The translations under genes were made by a program, and so were the position numbers. A stretch of DNA of 35,669 bases from a virus. Location of the stretch: positions 1 through 35,669 of IMG/VR virus record IMGVR_UViG_3300020735_000031; one strand, written 5' to 3'. Positions 12,541 through 20,520 of the stretch are shown here, in pieces (position 1 is the first letter of the stretch; each line of letters begins with the position of its first letter). The notes beneath the pieces were generated by a model that was not told the origin of the DNA, ran no database searches, and worked only from the letters and a program-made list of their open reading frames with translations.

Positions 12541-13084
12541 ATGCACAACAACCAATGTGATATTCAAGTGGCCCGAAGCCAAAGAACGAAAAGTGGGTAT
12601 AATACATTTACTAAATGATTTAAGTAAAGAAGTAGGTTGGGCTGATTGTATTGAAACAGGTCCAGAAAGCATTTTAAAACCCGGTGATAAACTCTTAATA
12701 AGCAAAAGGATAACAACAATGGATCTAATGATTGATAATGTGACATATAATAATACAAGTGATTTAAGCGTAATAGGATACAAGCGTAAAGATGTTCTAA
12801 GTTGCACTGGTGGCACTTTTTTATATGAATACATTACAAACCCTGGTGAAACTGTAACCGAAAGCGGCATCATTGTTATTAAGAAAACTTCCACTAAGGA
12901 ATTCGAACCTATTTGGGTAAAAGTTGTGGCTTGTGGACCAACAAGTGGTGTTCAACCAGGAGATGAAATACTTATAGCATACAAATCGGATTGTTATTCA
13001 ATACCTTATTTTGATGGCAAAGAACTTCACAATGCAGGTAAAGAAGAAATAATCTGCTATAGAACTCCTACAAAAACTTGCTAA
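12524..13084 (+). CDS. Tandem GroES-like co-chaperonin (186 aa)
   Basis: The second half reads as a GroES/Cpn10 fold: a mobile-loop-like segment ETVTESGIIVIKK (109-121, close to VTESGLIIGK of T4 gp31), then WVKVVACGPTSGVQPGDEIL (131-150) and a closing strand EEIICY. The first half repeats the pattern in reduced form: GIIHLLNDL, then DCIETGPESILKPGDKLLIS (41-60). Two Cpn10-like halves in one chain are unusual. Phage co-chaperonins of this fold pair with host GroEL to fold capsid protein, and the gene lies between terminase and portal with a good AAGGA site. The coat here is P22-type; P22 coat is a known GroEL client. The fold is inferred from motif order, not from a search. Confidence 0.65.
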   Translation: MKHDFKCTTTNVIFKWPEAKERKVGIIHLLNDLSKEVGWADCIETGPESILKPGDKLLISKRITTMDLMIDNVTYNNTSDLSVIGYKRKDVLSCTGGTFLYEYITNPGETVTESGIIVIKKTSTKEFEPIWVKVVACGPTSGVQPGDEILIAYKSDCYSIPYFDGKELHNAGKEEIICYRTPTKTC

Positions 13085-13088
13085 ATAG
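13080..13088 (+). promoter_or_regulatory. GCTAAATAG late-promoter-like element before the portal gene
   Basis: An exact GCTAAATA copy overlapping the stop of the co-chaperonin-like gene and 22 bases before the portal ATG, with a GGAG ribosome site in between. It belongs to a set of plus-strand, gap-located copies in the structural region. Confidence 0.5.
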
Positions 13089-13109
13089 CGTATTACGGAG
13101 AAACCCACG

Positions 13110-15278
13110 ATGATAAACAGTAAAGACATAATGAAGCTTGCCAAAAAGCGATACCAATATTGCGAAACGCAGTGGTCCGAAATGAAACAAAGAAGCACAG
13201 AACTCCTACAGTTTATTGAAGGCAGCGGACAATGGACATATACTGCACGCCAAAACTTCGAAAACGCAGGCTTTGCTGCTTTAACATCCAATCGTATTCC
13301 TACTTTCTTACGCCAGATTACAAACGAGATTCGTAAAAATCCTCCTGAGATTAAGATCGATCCTCGCAGTGATGATGAGCAACAAAAAGCTGAAATGCTT
13401 AATGATCTGCTTAGAAATATTCAAGAAGAATCCCAAGCCGAGATTGCATATTGCACTGCTGCTGAAAGTGCAGCAAGTGTAGGTATTGGTTATATTCGCG
13501 TAATGAGTCAATACAAAGACGAAAAGAGTTTTGATCAAGAAATAACTATCGAACCTATTCAAGATGTAAACACAGTGATGATGGATCCTAATCACAAATC
13601 ATTAGATGGCAGCGATTCCGAATATGTGTTTATTACTACTACAATATCTAAAGATGAATACTATCAGCGGTATGGTGATAGCGCATTGGGTAGATTGATT
13701 GACGGTTCAATGGACGAAAAAGAGATGAAGGAAATCGGTTGGACTGCTGCCGGAACTAAGTGGACAACCGAGGATCAAGTCCTTATTAATGAATATTACT
13801 TTAAGGATTATAAACCAACAACGATTTATCAAATACAAGATATTGTAACTGGCCAAGTTTCTATTACTCGTGACAAAGGTCTTGCATCATCAAAATCGGT
13901 AGAACTAATACAAGAACGCGAGATTATGCAACCAGTTGTTAGATGGTGCAAACTAAATGATATTGAAGTATTAGAAGAGAGCGAATGGCCAGGCGAACAC
14001 ATTCCAGTTATTGCAGTCAAAGGCGACGAATATTGGATCGAAGGCAAGCGCAAGTTGGTTGGCGCAGTTGAACCTGCGATTGATGCCCAAGTCCAGTTGA
14101 ACTATGCAATGAGTTGGAGAGCACAGTTGCTACAAATGGCTCCTAAGGCTCCTTATATTGGAACAGCAGCACAGTTCAAAACTTATGAACAGCAATGGGC
14201 AAATATCAATGTAAGCAACCAAGCATTTATGGTTTATAATAGTGATCAAGGTGCACCACCTCCAAGTAGAGATTTAGGTGAAGTGCCTATTCAAGGAGCC
14301 AGCACATTAGTTAGGGAAGCAGAAGATAATCTAAAGAGTATCTTTGGAACATTTGATCCAAGCCAATCACAAGCCGCCCCAGAAAGTGGCAAGGCATTAT
14401 TGGCACGTCAAGACCAATCCTATAATAGTAACTATCATTTCTATAATAATCTTGCAAGAAGTATTCAACAAGTTGGCTGTATTATTGTAGATGCTGTCCC
14501 AGTTATCTATGATAGCGCTCGCGATGTGCAAATCAAATCCCAAGATGGTAAGAAACGCTCAGTAAGTATCAATCAACCTGATGAAAGCGGAGTTATTGAG
14601 TTTGATTTAACTGCTGGCGATTATAGTGTATGCATTCAAACTGGACCAAGTTTTGGAACTAAAAGACAAGAATCCACTGATGCTATTATGTCATTGATAG
14701 CCGTTTATCCACAATCTGCTATAGCAATATCCGATATTGCTGTTCGTAATATGGATTGGCCAGGCGCTGATAAGATTGCTGATAGTTTAGAAGCAATGGT
14801 TCCTCCAGAAGTATTACAGGCTCGCAAGACAAATCCAAAAGATGCAGCAGCAATGGTTCCTCAACTTCAATCACAAGTTGCAGCCCTTACACAGCAAAAT
14901 CAAGTTCTTACCCAACACGTTCAACAAGCAACACAAAAGCTTCAAGAAGGCGCCGATAAGATTAAGATTGAACATATGAAGGCCGATGTTGATATGCATA
15001 AGATTGATCAAGAAAATCTTATTAAGATGCGTGAACTTAAGATGGATGAAGAGAAAGCTGTTTTAGAATATCGTATTAAGAAACGCGAACTCGAGATTGC
15101 CGAAGCCCAGTTAGAGTTAGAAAAAGCCCAACTTGGTATTAAGGGTGTTCAAGTAATGGCAAATATCAATGATAATATTCACGACAGACACGTGGATCAT
15201 ATTGCGAGAATCAATCCACTTGAGTTAAAGAATGAAACAGATGATAATGCAAGTGGATTTAGTGGTTCCACACTTTAA
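13110..15278 (+). CDS. P22-like portal protein (722 aa)
   Basis: The dodecameric portal forms the DNA channel at one capsid vertex and docks the terminase. Length (722) is almost that of P22 portal (725). The N-terminal region (YCETQWSEMKQRSTELLQFI, then SNRIPTFLRQITNEIRKNPP) is typical of the P22-portal family. The C-terminal ~130 residues are a long coiled coil (QVAALTQQNQVLTQHVQQAT and then Lys/Glu heptads), corresponding to the helical barrel that extends into the P22 head. The order terminase, portal, scaffold, coat follows P22. The ribosome site is ACGGAG. Confidence 0.92.
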   Translation: MINSKDIMKLAKKRYQYCETQWSEMKQRSTELLQFIEGSGQWTYTARQNFENAGFAALTSNRIPTFLRQITNEIRKNPPEIKIDPRSDDEQQKAEMLNDLLRNIQEESQAEIAYCTAAESAASVGIGYIRVMSQYKDEKSFDQEITIEPIQDVNTVMMDPNHKSLDGSDSEYVFITTTISKDEYYQRYGDSALGRLIDGSMDEKEMKEIGWTAAGTKWTTEDQVLINEYYFKDYKPTTIYQIQDIVTGQVSITRDKGLASSKSVELIQEREIMQPVVRWCKLNDIEVLEESEWPGEHIPVIAVKGDEYWIEGKRKLVGAVEPAIDAQVQLNYAMSWRAQLLQMAPKAPYIGTAAQFKTYEQQWANINVSNQAFMVYNSDQGAPPPSRDLGEVPIQGASTLVREAEDNLKSIFGTFDPSQSQAAPESGKALLARQDQSYNSNYHFYNNLARSIQQVGCIIVDAVPVIYDSARDVQIKSQDGKKRSVSINQPDESGVIEFDLTAGDYSVCIQTGPSFGTKRQESTDAIMSLIAVYPQSAIAISDIAVRNMDWPGADKIADSLEAMVPPEVLQARKTNPKDAAAMVPQLQSQVAALTQQNQVLTQHVQQATQKLQEGADKIKIEHMKADVDMHKIDQENLIKMRELKMDEEKAVLEYRIKKRELEIAEAQLELEKAQLGIKGVQVMANINDNIHDRHVDHIARINPLELKNETDDNASGFSGSTL

Positions 15279-15285
15279 TCTAAAG

Positions 15286-15334
15286 GCTAAATAGCATTTG
15301 TAGAATAGGTTACTAATGCCTTATCATTAGGTAA
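15286..15334 (+). promoter_or_regulatory. GCTAAATAGC element and leader hairpin before the scaffold gene
   Basis: An exact GCTAAATA copy (15286-15293) begins eight bases after the portal stop. The leader then holds a hairpin (15310-15318 with 15325-15334, nine pairs and one bulged C) before the AGGA site at 15347-15350. The hairpin has no T-tract and is not a terminator. Confidence 0.5.
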
Positions 15335-15359
15335 ACATACAATCAAAGGATTGGCAACA

Positions 15360-16250
15360 ATGGTAGAAAACCAAAATAGTTCCTCCGTAATGGAGACAAA
15401 TACTGCGCCTGAACAAGAAAACTTGACTTTAGGTGAGAAGGACAATAGTTCTATTACAGAATCAGAAGCTGTAGAAAATGATGTAGAAGGCACTGAATCT
15501 ACATCAACCGCAAAGGACATTGCTGGTGAAGATAATAGTGATACGAATGACGAAGATAGTGAAGATAGCGAAAGTAAGAAGTCAGGAAAAGGTTTCGAAA
15601 AACGTATTGAGCGCTTTAATCGTAGGCTTGCTGAAAAGGAAGCAGAGATTGAACATTGGCGTAAAGCAGCATTACAAAGTGGTAATCAATCCACACCGCA
15701 ATCACAAGTTGCCCCAGTTATGCAAACTGAAAAACCAAAGTTTAGCGACTTTAATGATATCGATGCATATACTGATGCAGTAACTGATTGGAAGTTAGAA
15801 CAACGCGAGGCAGCACAAAGGCTGACAAACGCTCAACAAACTTACAAACAGAGAGAAGATGTAGTTAGAAAGGCTCACGCCGATTATGACGAAGTATCTG
15901 CAGACTTTAGAGATAGATACAAGCACGTTAGTGCTCCAGAGTTTAACGCATTCATAAATGATAGCGACTTAGGCCCTGAAATGTGGTATCATCTTGCTAA
16001 TAACACTACCGAAGTTGATCGTATTCTTGCATTAAGTCCAATACGCAGAGTTGCAGAACTTGGCAAGTTGGAAGCAAAGTTATCTACTGTAGGTTCAGTG
16101 GATACTAAAGTTGTAAACAAAGTTAGCAAGGCACCCAAACCAGTAACAAAAGAAACTGGAGTTGCCCCGCGTCAGAAACGTTTAGATGATCCAAATCTAT
16201 CCCAAAGCGAATGGCGCGAACTTCGAATGCAAACTAAAAGAAGATTTTAA
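15360..16250 (+). CDS. P22-like scaffolding protein (296 aa)
   Basis: ATG 15360 is nine bases after AGGA; the TTG at 15351 abuts that site and is unlikely. Length matches P22 scaffold (303). The first ~80 residues are acidic and disordered (Ser/Glu/Asp-rich). A coiled coil follows (KRIERFNRRLAEKEAEIEHW), then a helical region and a basic C-terminus (PRQKRL to MQTKRRF), the coat-binding end in P22 scaffolds. It lies between portal and coat. It directs procapsid assembly and leaves before or during packaging. Confidence 0.85.
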   Translation: MVENQNSSSVMETNTAPEQENLTLGEKDNSSITESEAVENDVEGTESTSTAKDIAGEDNSDTNDEDSEDSESKKSGKGFEKRIERFNRRLAEKEAEIEHWRKAALQSGNQSTPQSQVAPVMQTEKPKFSDFNDIDAYTDAVTDWKLEQREAAQRLTNAQQTYKQREDVVRKAHADYDEVSADFRDRYKHVSAPEFNAFINDSDLGPEMWYHLANNTTEVDRILALSPIRRVAELGKLEAKLSTVGSVDTKVVNKVSKAPKPVTKETGVAPRQKRLDDPNLSQSEWRELRMQTKRRF

Positions 16251-16277
16251 TCCTTATCAAAATATTCTGATGCATTT

Positions 16278-16439
16278 TCACTTTGTGTGATGCATTTCGG
16301 GCGTTAGATTTGCATCATAAATGCGTTTTGATTCTTTATCGTTCATAATAACATTATAAAATAATCCATCATAGAAGTCAAATGCTAAATAAGGATACAG
16401 TGAGCGTAACTGGTGAACTAACGCGGGTTGATCGACCAT
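16278..16439 (-). CDS. Orphan antisense ORF between scaffold and coat (53 aa, possibly a remnant)
   Basis: On the minus strand an open stretch from about 16494 ends at the TGA 16278-16280. The first ATG (16439) gives MVDQPALVHQLRSLYPYLAF then DFYDGLFYNVIMNDKESKRI and more, with protein-like composition. The open frame extends about 18 codons farther upstream (HLTGDYLPFNL) without an ATG or ribosome site. It may therefore be the 3' remnant of a gene inserted here, or chance. It explains most of the otherwise unusual 277-base gap. No family is recognised. Confidence 0.3.
   Translation of the reverse strand: MVDQPALVHQLRSLYPYLAFDFYDGLFYNVIMNDKESKRIYDANLTPEMHHTK
16384..16392 (+). promoter_or_regulatory. 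GCTAAATAA late-promoter-like element before the coat gene
   Basis: An exact GCTAAATA copy 137 bases upstream of the coat start, in the 277-base gap 16251-16527. The gap also has two TGATGCATTT repeats (16268-16277, 16288-16297). A transcript from here would have the longest leader of the set. Confidence 0.45.
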
Positions 16440-16527
16440 AAGATTGAACGGCAGATAGTCCCCGGTTAAGTGACGAAAAACAAAATTGATTTTTATTATT
16501 TAACATATCCTTAAAGGGGAATATATT

Positions 16528-17772
16528 TTGACAGCAAATACTTTACTAACTATTTCTATGATATCTCGCGATGCTGCTATGGTTTTAGGCAACACTTTGG
16601 ATCTTGCAAAGCGCGTTAATCGTGACTTTGATTCTGATTTTGGTGTTAAATCCGCTCAAATCGGCCAAACAATCAATGTTCGCCGTCCGATCCGCCCAAC
16701 AGTGCGTACCGGTTCTGTAGTTGATATCCAATCAATCACAGAAACATATAGCCCACTTAGCTTTACCAACCCAGTTGGAACTGACTATGCATTAACAAGC
16801 CAAGAATTGACTTTCTCCGTGGAAGATTATTTTGATAAGGTTGTTGAGCCATCCGTGACTCGCATTGCATCTGAAATCGAATCACAAGGTCAAGCACTTA
16901 TCACTAAGTTCTATGGCGCTGTAGGAACACCAGGCACTGCTTTAACAGGTGGCGCATCTGGAACTGCACTTCCAGCAATCACAAAAGCACTTGCTTTGCT
17001 TAATAAGAACTTGGCTCCAAATGAAGGTGGTCGTAAGACATTACTTAATGATCCTGACTTCAATGGTGTTCTTGCTACATCCAACTTGACATACTTCCAC
17101 CCAGGCGCTGAAGTTTCCAAGATGTATACCAGCGGTTACCAAGGTGATTTCAGTTCTTTCCGTGTGTTTATGAACCAACTTGTTCAGTCTCACACAAACG
17201 GTGTTTATGGTGGTTCTCCTATTGTTGCTGCAACAGTTGGTGGAAACTCTACTTGGGGCACTTCATCTACATTAAGCACAAGTGGTTGGACTTCCGGCGC
17301 TACTACACTTAATGCTGGTGATATTTTCACTATTGCTGGTGTTTATATGGTAAATGCTCAGACAAAACAAACTATTGCAACACTACAACAGTTCGTAGTT
17401 ACAACAACCGTTTCGGATACTTCCGGCGCTATTGTTGCTTCTATTAGCCCAGCAGTAGTTACAGCAGGCGGATTCCAAAACGTTTCCCGTGCTCCTACTG
17501 TCAATGATGTTATTACTGTTCTTGGTGCTTCTGGTGCAGTCACACAAAACGCATTGGCTTTCGACCGTGATGCTATTATGCTTGCTGCTAAAGAACTAAT
17601 GCCTTACAGTGTTGGTTTAGGTAAGACTACAACCGATGATCAAACAAAGATCCCAGTTCGCGTTCAACAAATGCCTGACATTCGTACCAACCAAGAAATC
17701 CTACGTTTTGACGTAATGGTTGCTTGGGCACCGCTTTACGACCAGTTGGGCGTGCGCATCTGTACTAACTAA
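16528..17772 (+). CDS. Major capsid (coat) protein, P22 family (414 aa), TTG start
   Basis: The N-terminus TANTLLTISMISRDAAMVLG, then VNRDFD..FGVKSAQIGQTI and INVRRPIRPTVRTG, is characteristic of P22-coat-family proteins with the HK97 fold. A Thr/Ser-rich insertion near residues 225-335 (DIFTIAGVYMVNAQTKQTIA) corresponds to the I-domain-like beta insertion of that family. Length (414) is close to P22 coat (430). The start is TTG, 5-8 bases after an AAAGGGG site, with no in-frame ATG before residue 11, which is unusual for the most abundant virion protein. It follows the scaffold gene and a long leader. Confidence 0.93.
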   Translation: MTANTLLTISMISRDAAMVLGNTLDLAKRVNRDFDSDFGVKSAQIGQTINVRRPIRPTVRTGSVVDIQSITETYSPLSFTNPVGTDYALTSQELTFSVEDYFDKVVEPSVTRIASEIESQGQALITKFYGAVGTPGTALTGGASGTALPAITKALALLNKNLAPNEGGRKTLLNDPDFNGVLATSNLTYFHPGAEVSKMYTSGYQGDFSSFRVFMNQLVQSHTNGVYGGSPIVAATVGGNSTWGTSSTLSTSGWTSGATTLNAGDIFTIAGVYMVNAQTKQTIATLQQFVVTTTVSDTSGAIVASISPAVVTAGGFQNVSRAPTVNDVITVLGASGAVTQNALAFDRDAIMLAAKELMPYSVGLGKTTTDDQTKIPVRVQQMPDIRTNQEILRFDVMVAWAPLYDQLGVRICTN

Positions 17773-17810
17773 GCATCATACAACAAACTTTAATTAAAGG
17801 AAATATTATT

Positions 17811-18008
17811 ATGGCATCACCAAATATTGAAGGCACAAGCAACCCAACAGCAACTGGCGGAAACACATCAGGTGTAGTGGTTGGTTCTAAATCATCCGAA
17901 ACTGTAGGATTCTATGGTTCAACCGGCGTGGCATTACAAACCGGCGTGGCAGTATCTGCTGCTGGTATTTTTGCAGCATTGGTTGCATTAGGTTTGATCA
18001 CAGCTTAA
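17811..18008 (+). CDS. Small head decoration or fibre-like protein (65 aa)
   Basis: It starts MASPNIEGTSNPTATGGNTS behind AAAGGA. The second half, ETVGFYGSTGVALQTGV then AAGIFAALVALGLITA, matches the C-terminal module of the repeat fibre at 18937 (RLGFYGVNPVVKAAAIT then AIIVALQNMGITS). That GFYG-plus-helix unit is common at the end of phage head or tail fibre proteins. Position right after the coat gene and before a terminator suggests a head decoration or trimerisation unit. No catalytic features are visible. Confidence 0.65.
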   Translation: MASPNIEGTSNPTATGGNTSGVVVGSKSSETVGFYGSTGVALQTGVAVSAAGIFAALVALGLITA

Positions 18009-18036
18009 TAGATATCGTAACTTAGTAGGGACGATG

Positions 18037-18066
18037 GGCCCCGTAGTAGCAATGCTCGGGGCTTTT
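18037..18066 (+). terminator. Intrinsic terminator after the coat unit
   Basis: GCCCCG (18038-18043) pairs with CGGGGC (18057-18062), extended by a G-T pair outside and AGC/GCT inside, followed by TTTT at 18063-18066. It ends the coat transcription unit. A GCTAAATA element follows eight bases later. Confidence 0.85.
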
Positions 18067-18073
18067 CTACGAT

Positions 18074-18082
18074 GCTAAATAA
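18074..18082 (+). promoter_or_regulatory. GCTAAATAA late-promoter-like element after the coat terminator
   Basis: An exact GCTAAATA copy eight bases after the terminator T-run and 17 bases before the AGGAG-led ATG at 18100. A transcription restart is needed after such a terminator, making this one of the strongest positional arguments for promoter function. Confidence 0.55.
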
Positions 18083-18099
18083 CATATTAGGAGACAAGT

Positions 18100-18837
18100 A
18101 TGAGCACAGTTCGAGAACTTATCAATGGAGCAGGTCGCTTAATCTCCATAATCCAACAAAATGAAGCAATGACGGGTGATAATCTACAAGTAGCATTGTA
18201 TGCATTAACCCATATGATAGATTCTTGGAGTAACAATAGATTATTAGTCTATTCTATCCAAGAATATGTATTTCCACTAACCGGTGCAGCAAGTTATACA
18301 TTAGGTCCTGGTGGTGATTGGAATATTGAACGTCCAATGAAAGTGCAAAATGCGTATGCACGTTTACAGCCCAGCGCACCCCAACAGTTAGATATTGCTA
18401 TGCAATCACTCACAGTGGAACAATATGCAGGTATTGCTGTTAAGAATACCCCAAGCACATTTCCGTTTGCATTCTATGATGATAATAACTATCCACAAAG
18501 AACTATTACTTTATTTCCTATTCCAACAGGCCCTGCCGATATTGTTCTTTGGTTAAGGGAGCCACTATTAGATTTAGCAAACTTAGATCAAGAAGTTACA
18601 TATCCACCAGGTTATGAACGTGCATTTAGATTCAACTTAGCATTAGAACTTGCTGCTGAATTTGGTAAAATCTGTTCTCCAGAAGTAATAGCCAAAGCAG
18701 AAGCATCGATATTACAGTTAGAAAGACTCAATAGCAATCCTATGTTTTTACGTGGTGATGGCGGTATGAGTCGTAGTGGTAGAAATAGATATTTCAACTG
18801 GATCACCGGTAACTTTTGGTCGTTTGGAAATAACTAA
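18100..18837 (+). CDS. P22 gp4-like tail accessory / head completion protein (245 aa)
   Basis: The N-terminal region (STVRELINGAGRLISIIQQN then LYALTHMIDSWSNNRLLVYS) and the following strand-rich part (YVFPLTGAASYTLGPGGDWN) are characteristic of the P22 tail-accessory-factor gp4 family. The middle contains LDLANLDQEVTYPPGYERAF and LALELAAEFG, conserved in that family. These proteins attach beneath the portal and extend the DNA channel for the tail. It is longer than P22 gp4 (166), as seen in many relatives. Confidence 0.85.
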   Translation: MSTVRELINGAGRLISIIQQNEAMTGDNLQVALYALTHMIDSWSNNRLLVYSIQEYVFPLTGAASYTLGPGGDWNIERPMKVQNAYARLQPSAPQQLDIAMQSLTVEQYAGIAVKNTPSTFPFAFYDDNNYPQRTITLFPIPTGPADIVLWLREPLLDLANLDQEVTYPPGYERAFRFNLALELAAEFGKICSPEVIAKAEASILQLERLNSNPMFLRGDGGMSRSGRNRYFNWITGNFWSFGNN

Positions 18838-18875
18838 AAGCCCAGTAATATTAAATACAGCATAACTTACAAGGA

Positions 18876-18935
18876 TGCTAAATGGAAGAATCAAAACTAA
18901 AGGTGTCAATCTTGGCACAAAACAGGAGCAAATAA
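18876..18935 (+). promoter_or_regulatory. Variant GCTAAATG element with possible 17-codon leader peptide
   Basis: GCTAAATGG (18876-18884) is a one-base variant of the repeated element. The ATG inside it (18882) opens a 17-codon reading frame, MEESKLKVSILAQNRSK, preceded by AGGA and ending at 18935, one base before the fibre start at 18937. It could be a translationally coupled leader peptide; both readings are tentative. Confidence 0.3.
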
Positions 18936-18936
18936 T

Positions 18937-20511
18937 ATGGCAGGCCCAAATATTCAATCAAGCGATACATTAAAGATATTGGCAGGTAATCAGACAGGTA
19001 ACATCATCTTAGGAACATTAGAAGTTGATGGTGATACAACATTCAATACTGATGTGTTTATTTTAGGAACATTGACTGTTACTGATTTAACAACCGAACA
19101 ACAAAATATGCTTATTCAAGGCACATTAGAAGTTGATACCACATCGCATCTAATCGGCAAAGTAACGGCCAATGCTGGCGTGGAAATCACAGCAGGGGAT
19201 TTAGTATTAGATACTTCCAATATTGTTGTAACAGAAGGGAATATTACATCAACTGTAGGTAATGTGGTAGCAGGCAACTATATCACCGCAGGCAACTATA
19301 TCACCGCAGGAACTGATATTACTTCAACTACTGGCAACATTGCTGCTTCAAGTGGAAATGTAAGTGCGAGTGGAACAGTAACTGCTGGCACTTCTATTAG
19401 TGCAGGAACTTCTATTACTGCAGGAACTGATATTACTTCAACTACTGGCAACATTGCTGCTTCAAGTGGAAATGTAAGCGCAAGTGGTTCCACAAGTGGC
19501 AATACAGTTTATTCTGTAACAAGCACTACTGTAGGAAATACTTTAACTGTGACTGCTGGCAATCTTACTGTTACAGCAGGTAATATTAGCACGACTGCAG
19601 GTAGCATCAACGCCTATACTTCACTTGCTGCTGGCACGACTGTTACAGCAGGAACAGGTATCACAGCAACTACTGGAAACATTGCTGCATTAAGTGGAAA
19701 TGTCACTGCAAGTTCAGCAGTCACAGCAGGAACGACTATGACAGCCCAAAGTGGCATCACAGCAACTACTGGCAACATTGTTGCTTCAAGTGGAAATGTA
19801 AGTGCGAGTGGAACAGTAACAAGTGGCAGCACAATCACAGCTCAAAGTGGTTTTATTGCTACAACTGGCAACATCACAGCAACTACTGGAAATGTAAGTG
19901 CTAATGGAACAGTAACAAGTGGTAGTTCAATGACTGCCGGTGTTGGCATCACAGCAACTACCGGCAACATTGTTGCAAGTGCTGGAAATGTAAGTGCTAA
20001 TACTTCAGTAGGAGCAGGAACAACAGTAACTGCTGGCACTTCTATTAGTGCAGGAACAACAGTAACTGCTGGCACTGGCATCACAGCAACTACTGGCAAC
20101 ATTGCTGCTTCAAGTGGAAATGTAAGCGCAAGTTCCGCAATAACTGCTGGCACTTCTGTAACGGCTGGCACAGGTATCACAGCAACCACCGGAAACATTG
20201 TTGCTTCAAGTGGCAACTTATCAGCAAGCGGAACAGTAACTGCTGGCACAAGTGTTACAACTCCAATCGTTCGAGTAGGAGCATCAACTGCATTCCAAAT
20301 CGATCAAAATGCCACACAGATTATTGGATTTGATACAAATGGATATCTTACAGTAGGAGCAACCGGCAGCAGATTAGGTTTCTATGGAGTTAATCCGGTT
20401 GTTAAGGCAGCGGCTATCACACAGATAACGAATTCTGCAACAGGAACACAAATAGCAACTGCGGTAAATGCGATTATTGTTGCATTGCAGAATATGGGTA
20501 TCACCTCTTAA
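18937..20511 (+). CDS. Repeat-rich virion fibre (524 aa)
   Basis: After a ~60-residue N-terminal domain, most of the protein is built of TAGTxITATTGNIAASSGNV-type repeats in Thr/Gly/Ala/Ser, as expected for a parallel beta-helix or beta-prism shaft. The C-terminal ~80 residues (FQIDQNATQIIGFDTNGYLT, RLGFYGVNPVVKAAAIT) form a fibre-tip/trimerisation module shared with the 65-aa protein at 17811. It sits between gp4-like and gp10-like genes, so it is a virion protein, perhaps a head or neck fibre. The ribosome site is AGGAG. Reverse-strand ORFs here are by-products of the repeats. Confidence 0.8.
   Translation: MAGPNIQSSDTLKILAGNQTGNIILGTLEVDGDTTFNTDVFILGTLTVTDLTTEQQNMLIQGTLEVDTTSHLIGKVTANAGVEITAGDLVLDTSNIVVTEGNITSTVGNVVAGNYITAGNYITAGTDITSTTGNIAASSGNVSASGTVTAGTSISAGTSITAGTDITSTTGNIAASSGNVSASGSTSGNTVYSVTSTTVGNTLTVTAGNLTVTAGNISTTAGSINAYTSLAAGTTVTAGTGITATTGNIAALSGNVTASSAVTAGTTMTAQSGITATTGNIVASSGNVSASGTVTSGSTITAQSGFIATTGNITATTGNVSANGTVTSGSSMTAGVGITATTGNIVASAGNVSANTSVGAGTTVTAGTSISAGTTVTAGTGITATTGNIAASSGNVSASSAITAGTSVTAGTGITATTGNIVASSGNLSASGTVTAGTSVTTPIVRVGASTAFQIDQNATQIIGFDTNGYLTVGATGSRLGFYGVNPVVKAAAITQITNSATGTQIATAVNAIIVALQNMGITS
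19272..20260 (+). repeat. In-gene tandem and dispersed repeats of the fibre shaft
   Basis: Identical 58-base copies lie at 19307-19364 and 19421-19478 (offset 114 bases, 38 codons). A separate 18-base unit is tandemly duplicated from 19272 (CAGGCAACTATATCACCG twice). Shorter matches such as GGAAATGTAAGTG recur through about 20260. All offsets noted are multiples of three, so unequal recombination could change shaft length without breaking the frame. Confidence 0.8.
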
Positions 20512-20520
20512 AGGTATATT

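Noticed and set aside
19296-20249. Long minus-strand ORFs rich in Val, Pro and Ala opposite the repeat fibre
   Set aside because: They arise because the Thr/Gly/Ala codon repeats lack stops in reverse. They have no ribosome sites, and the plus-strand protein clearly matches fibre patterns.
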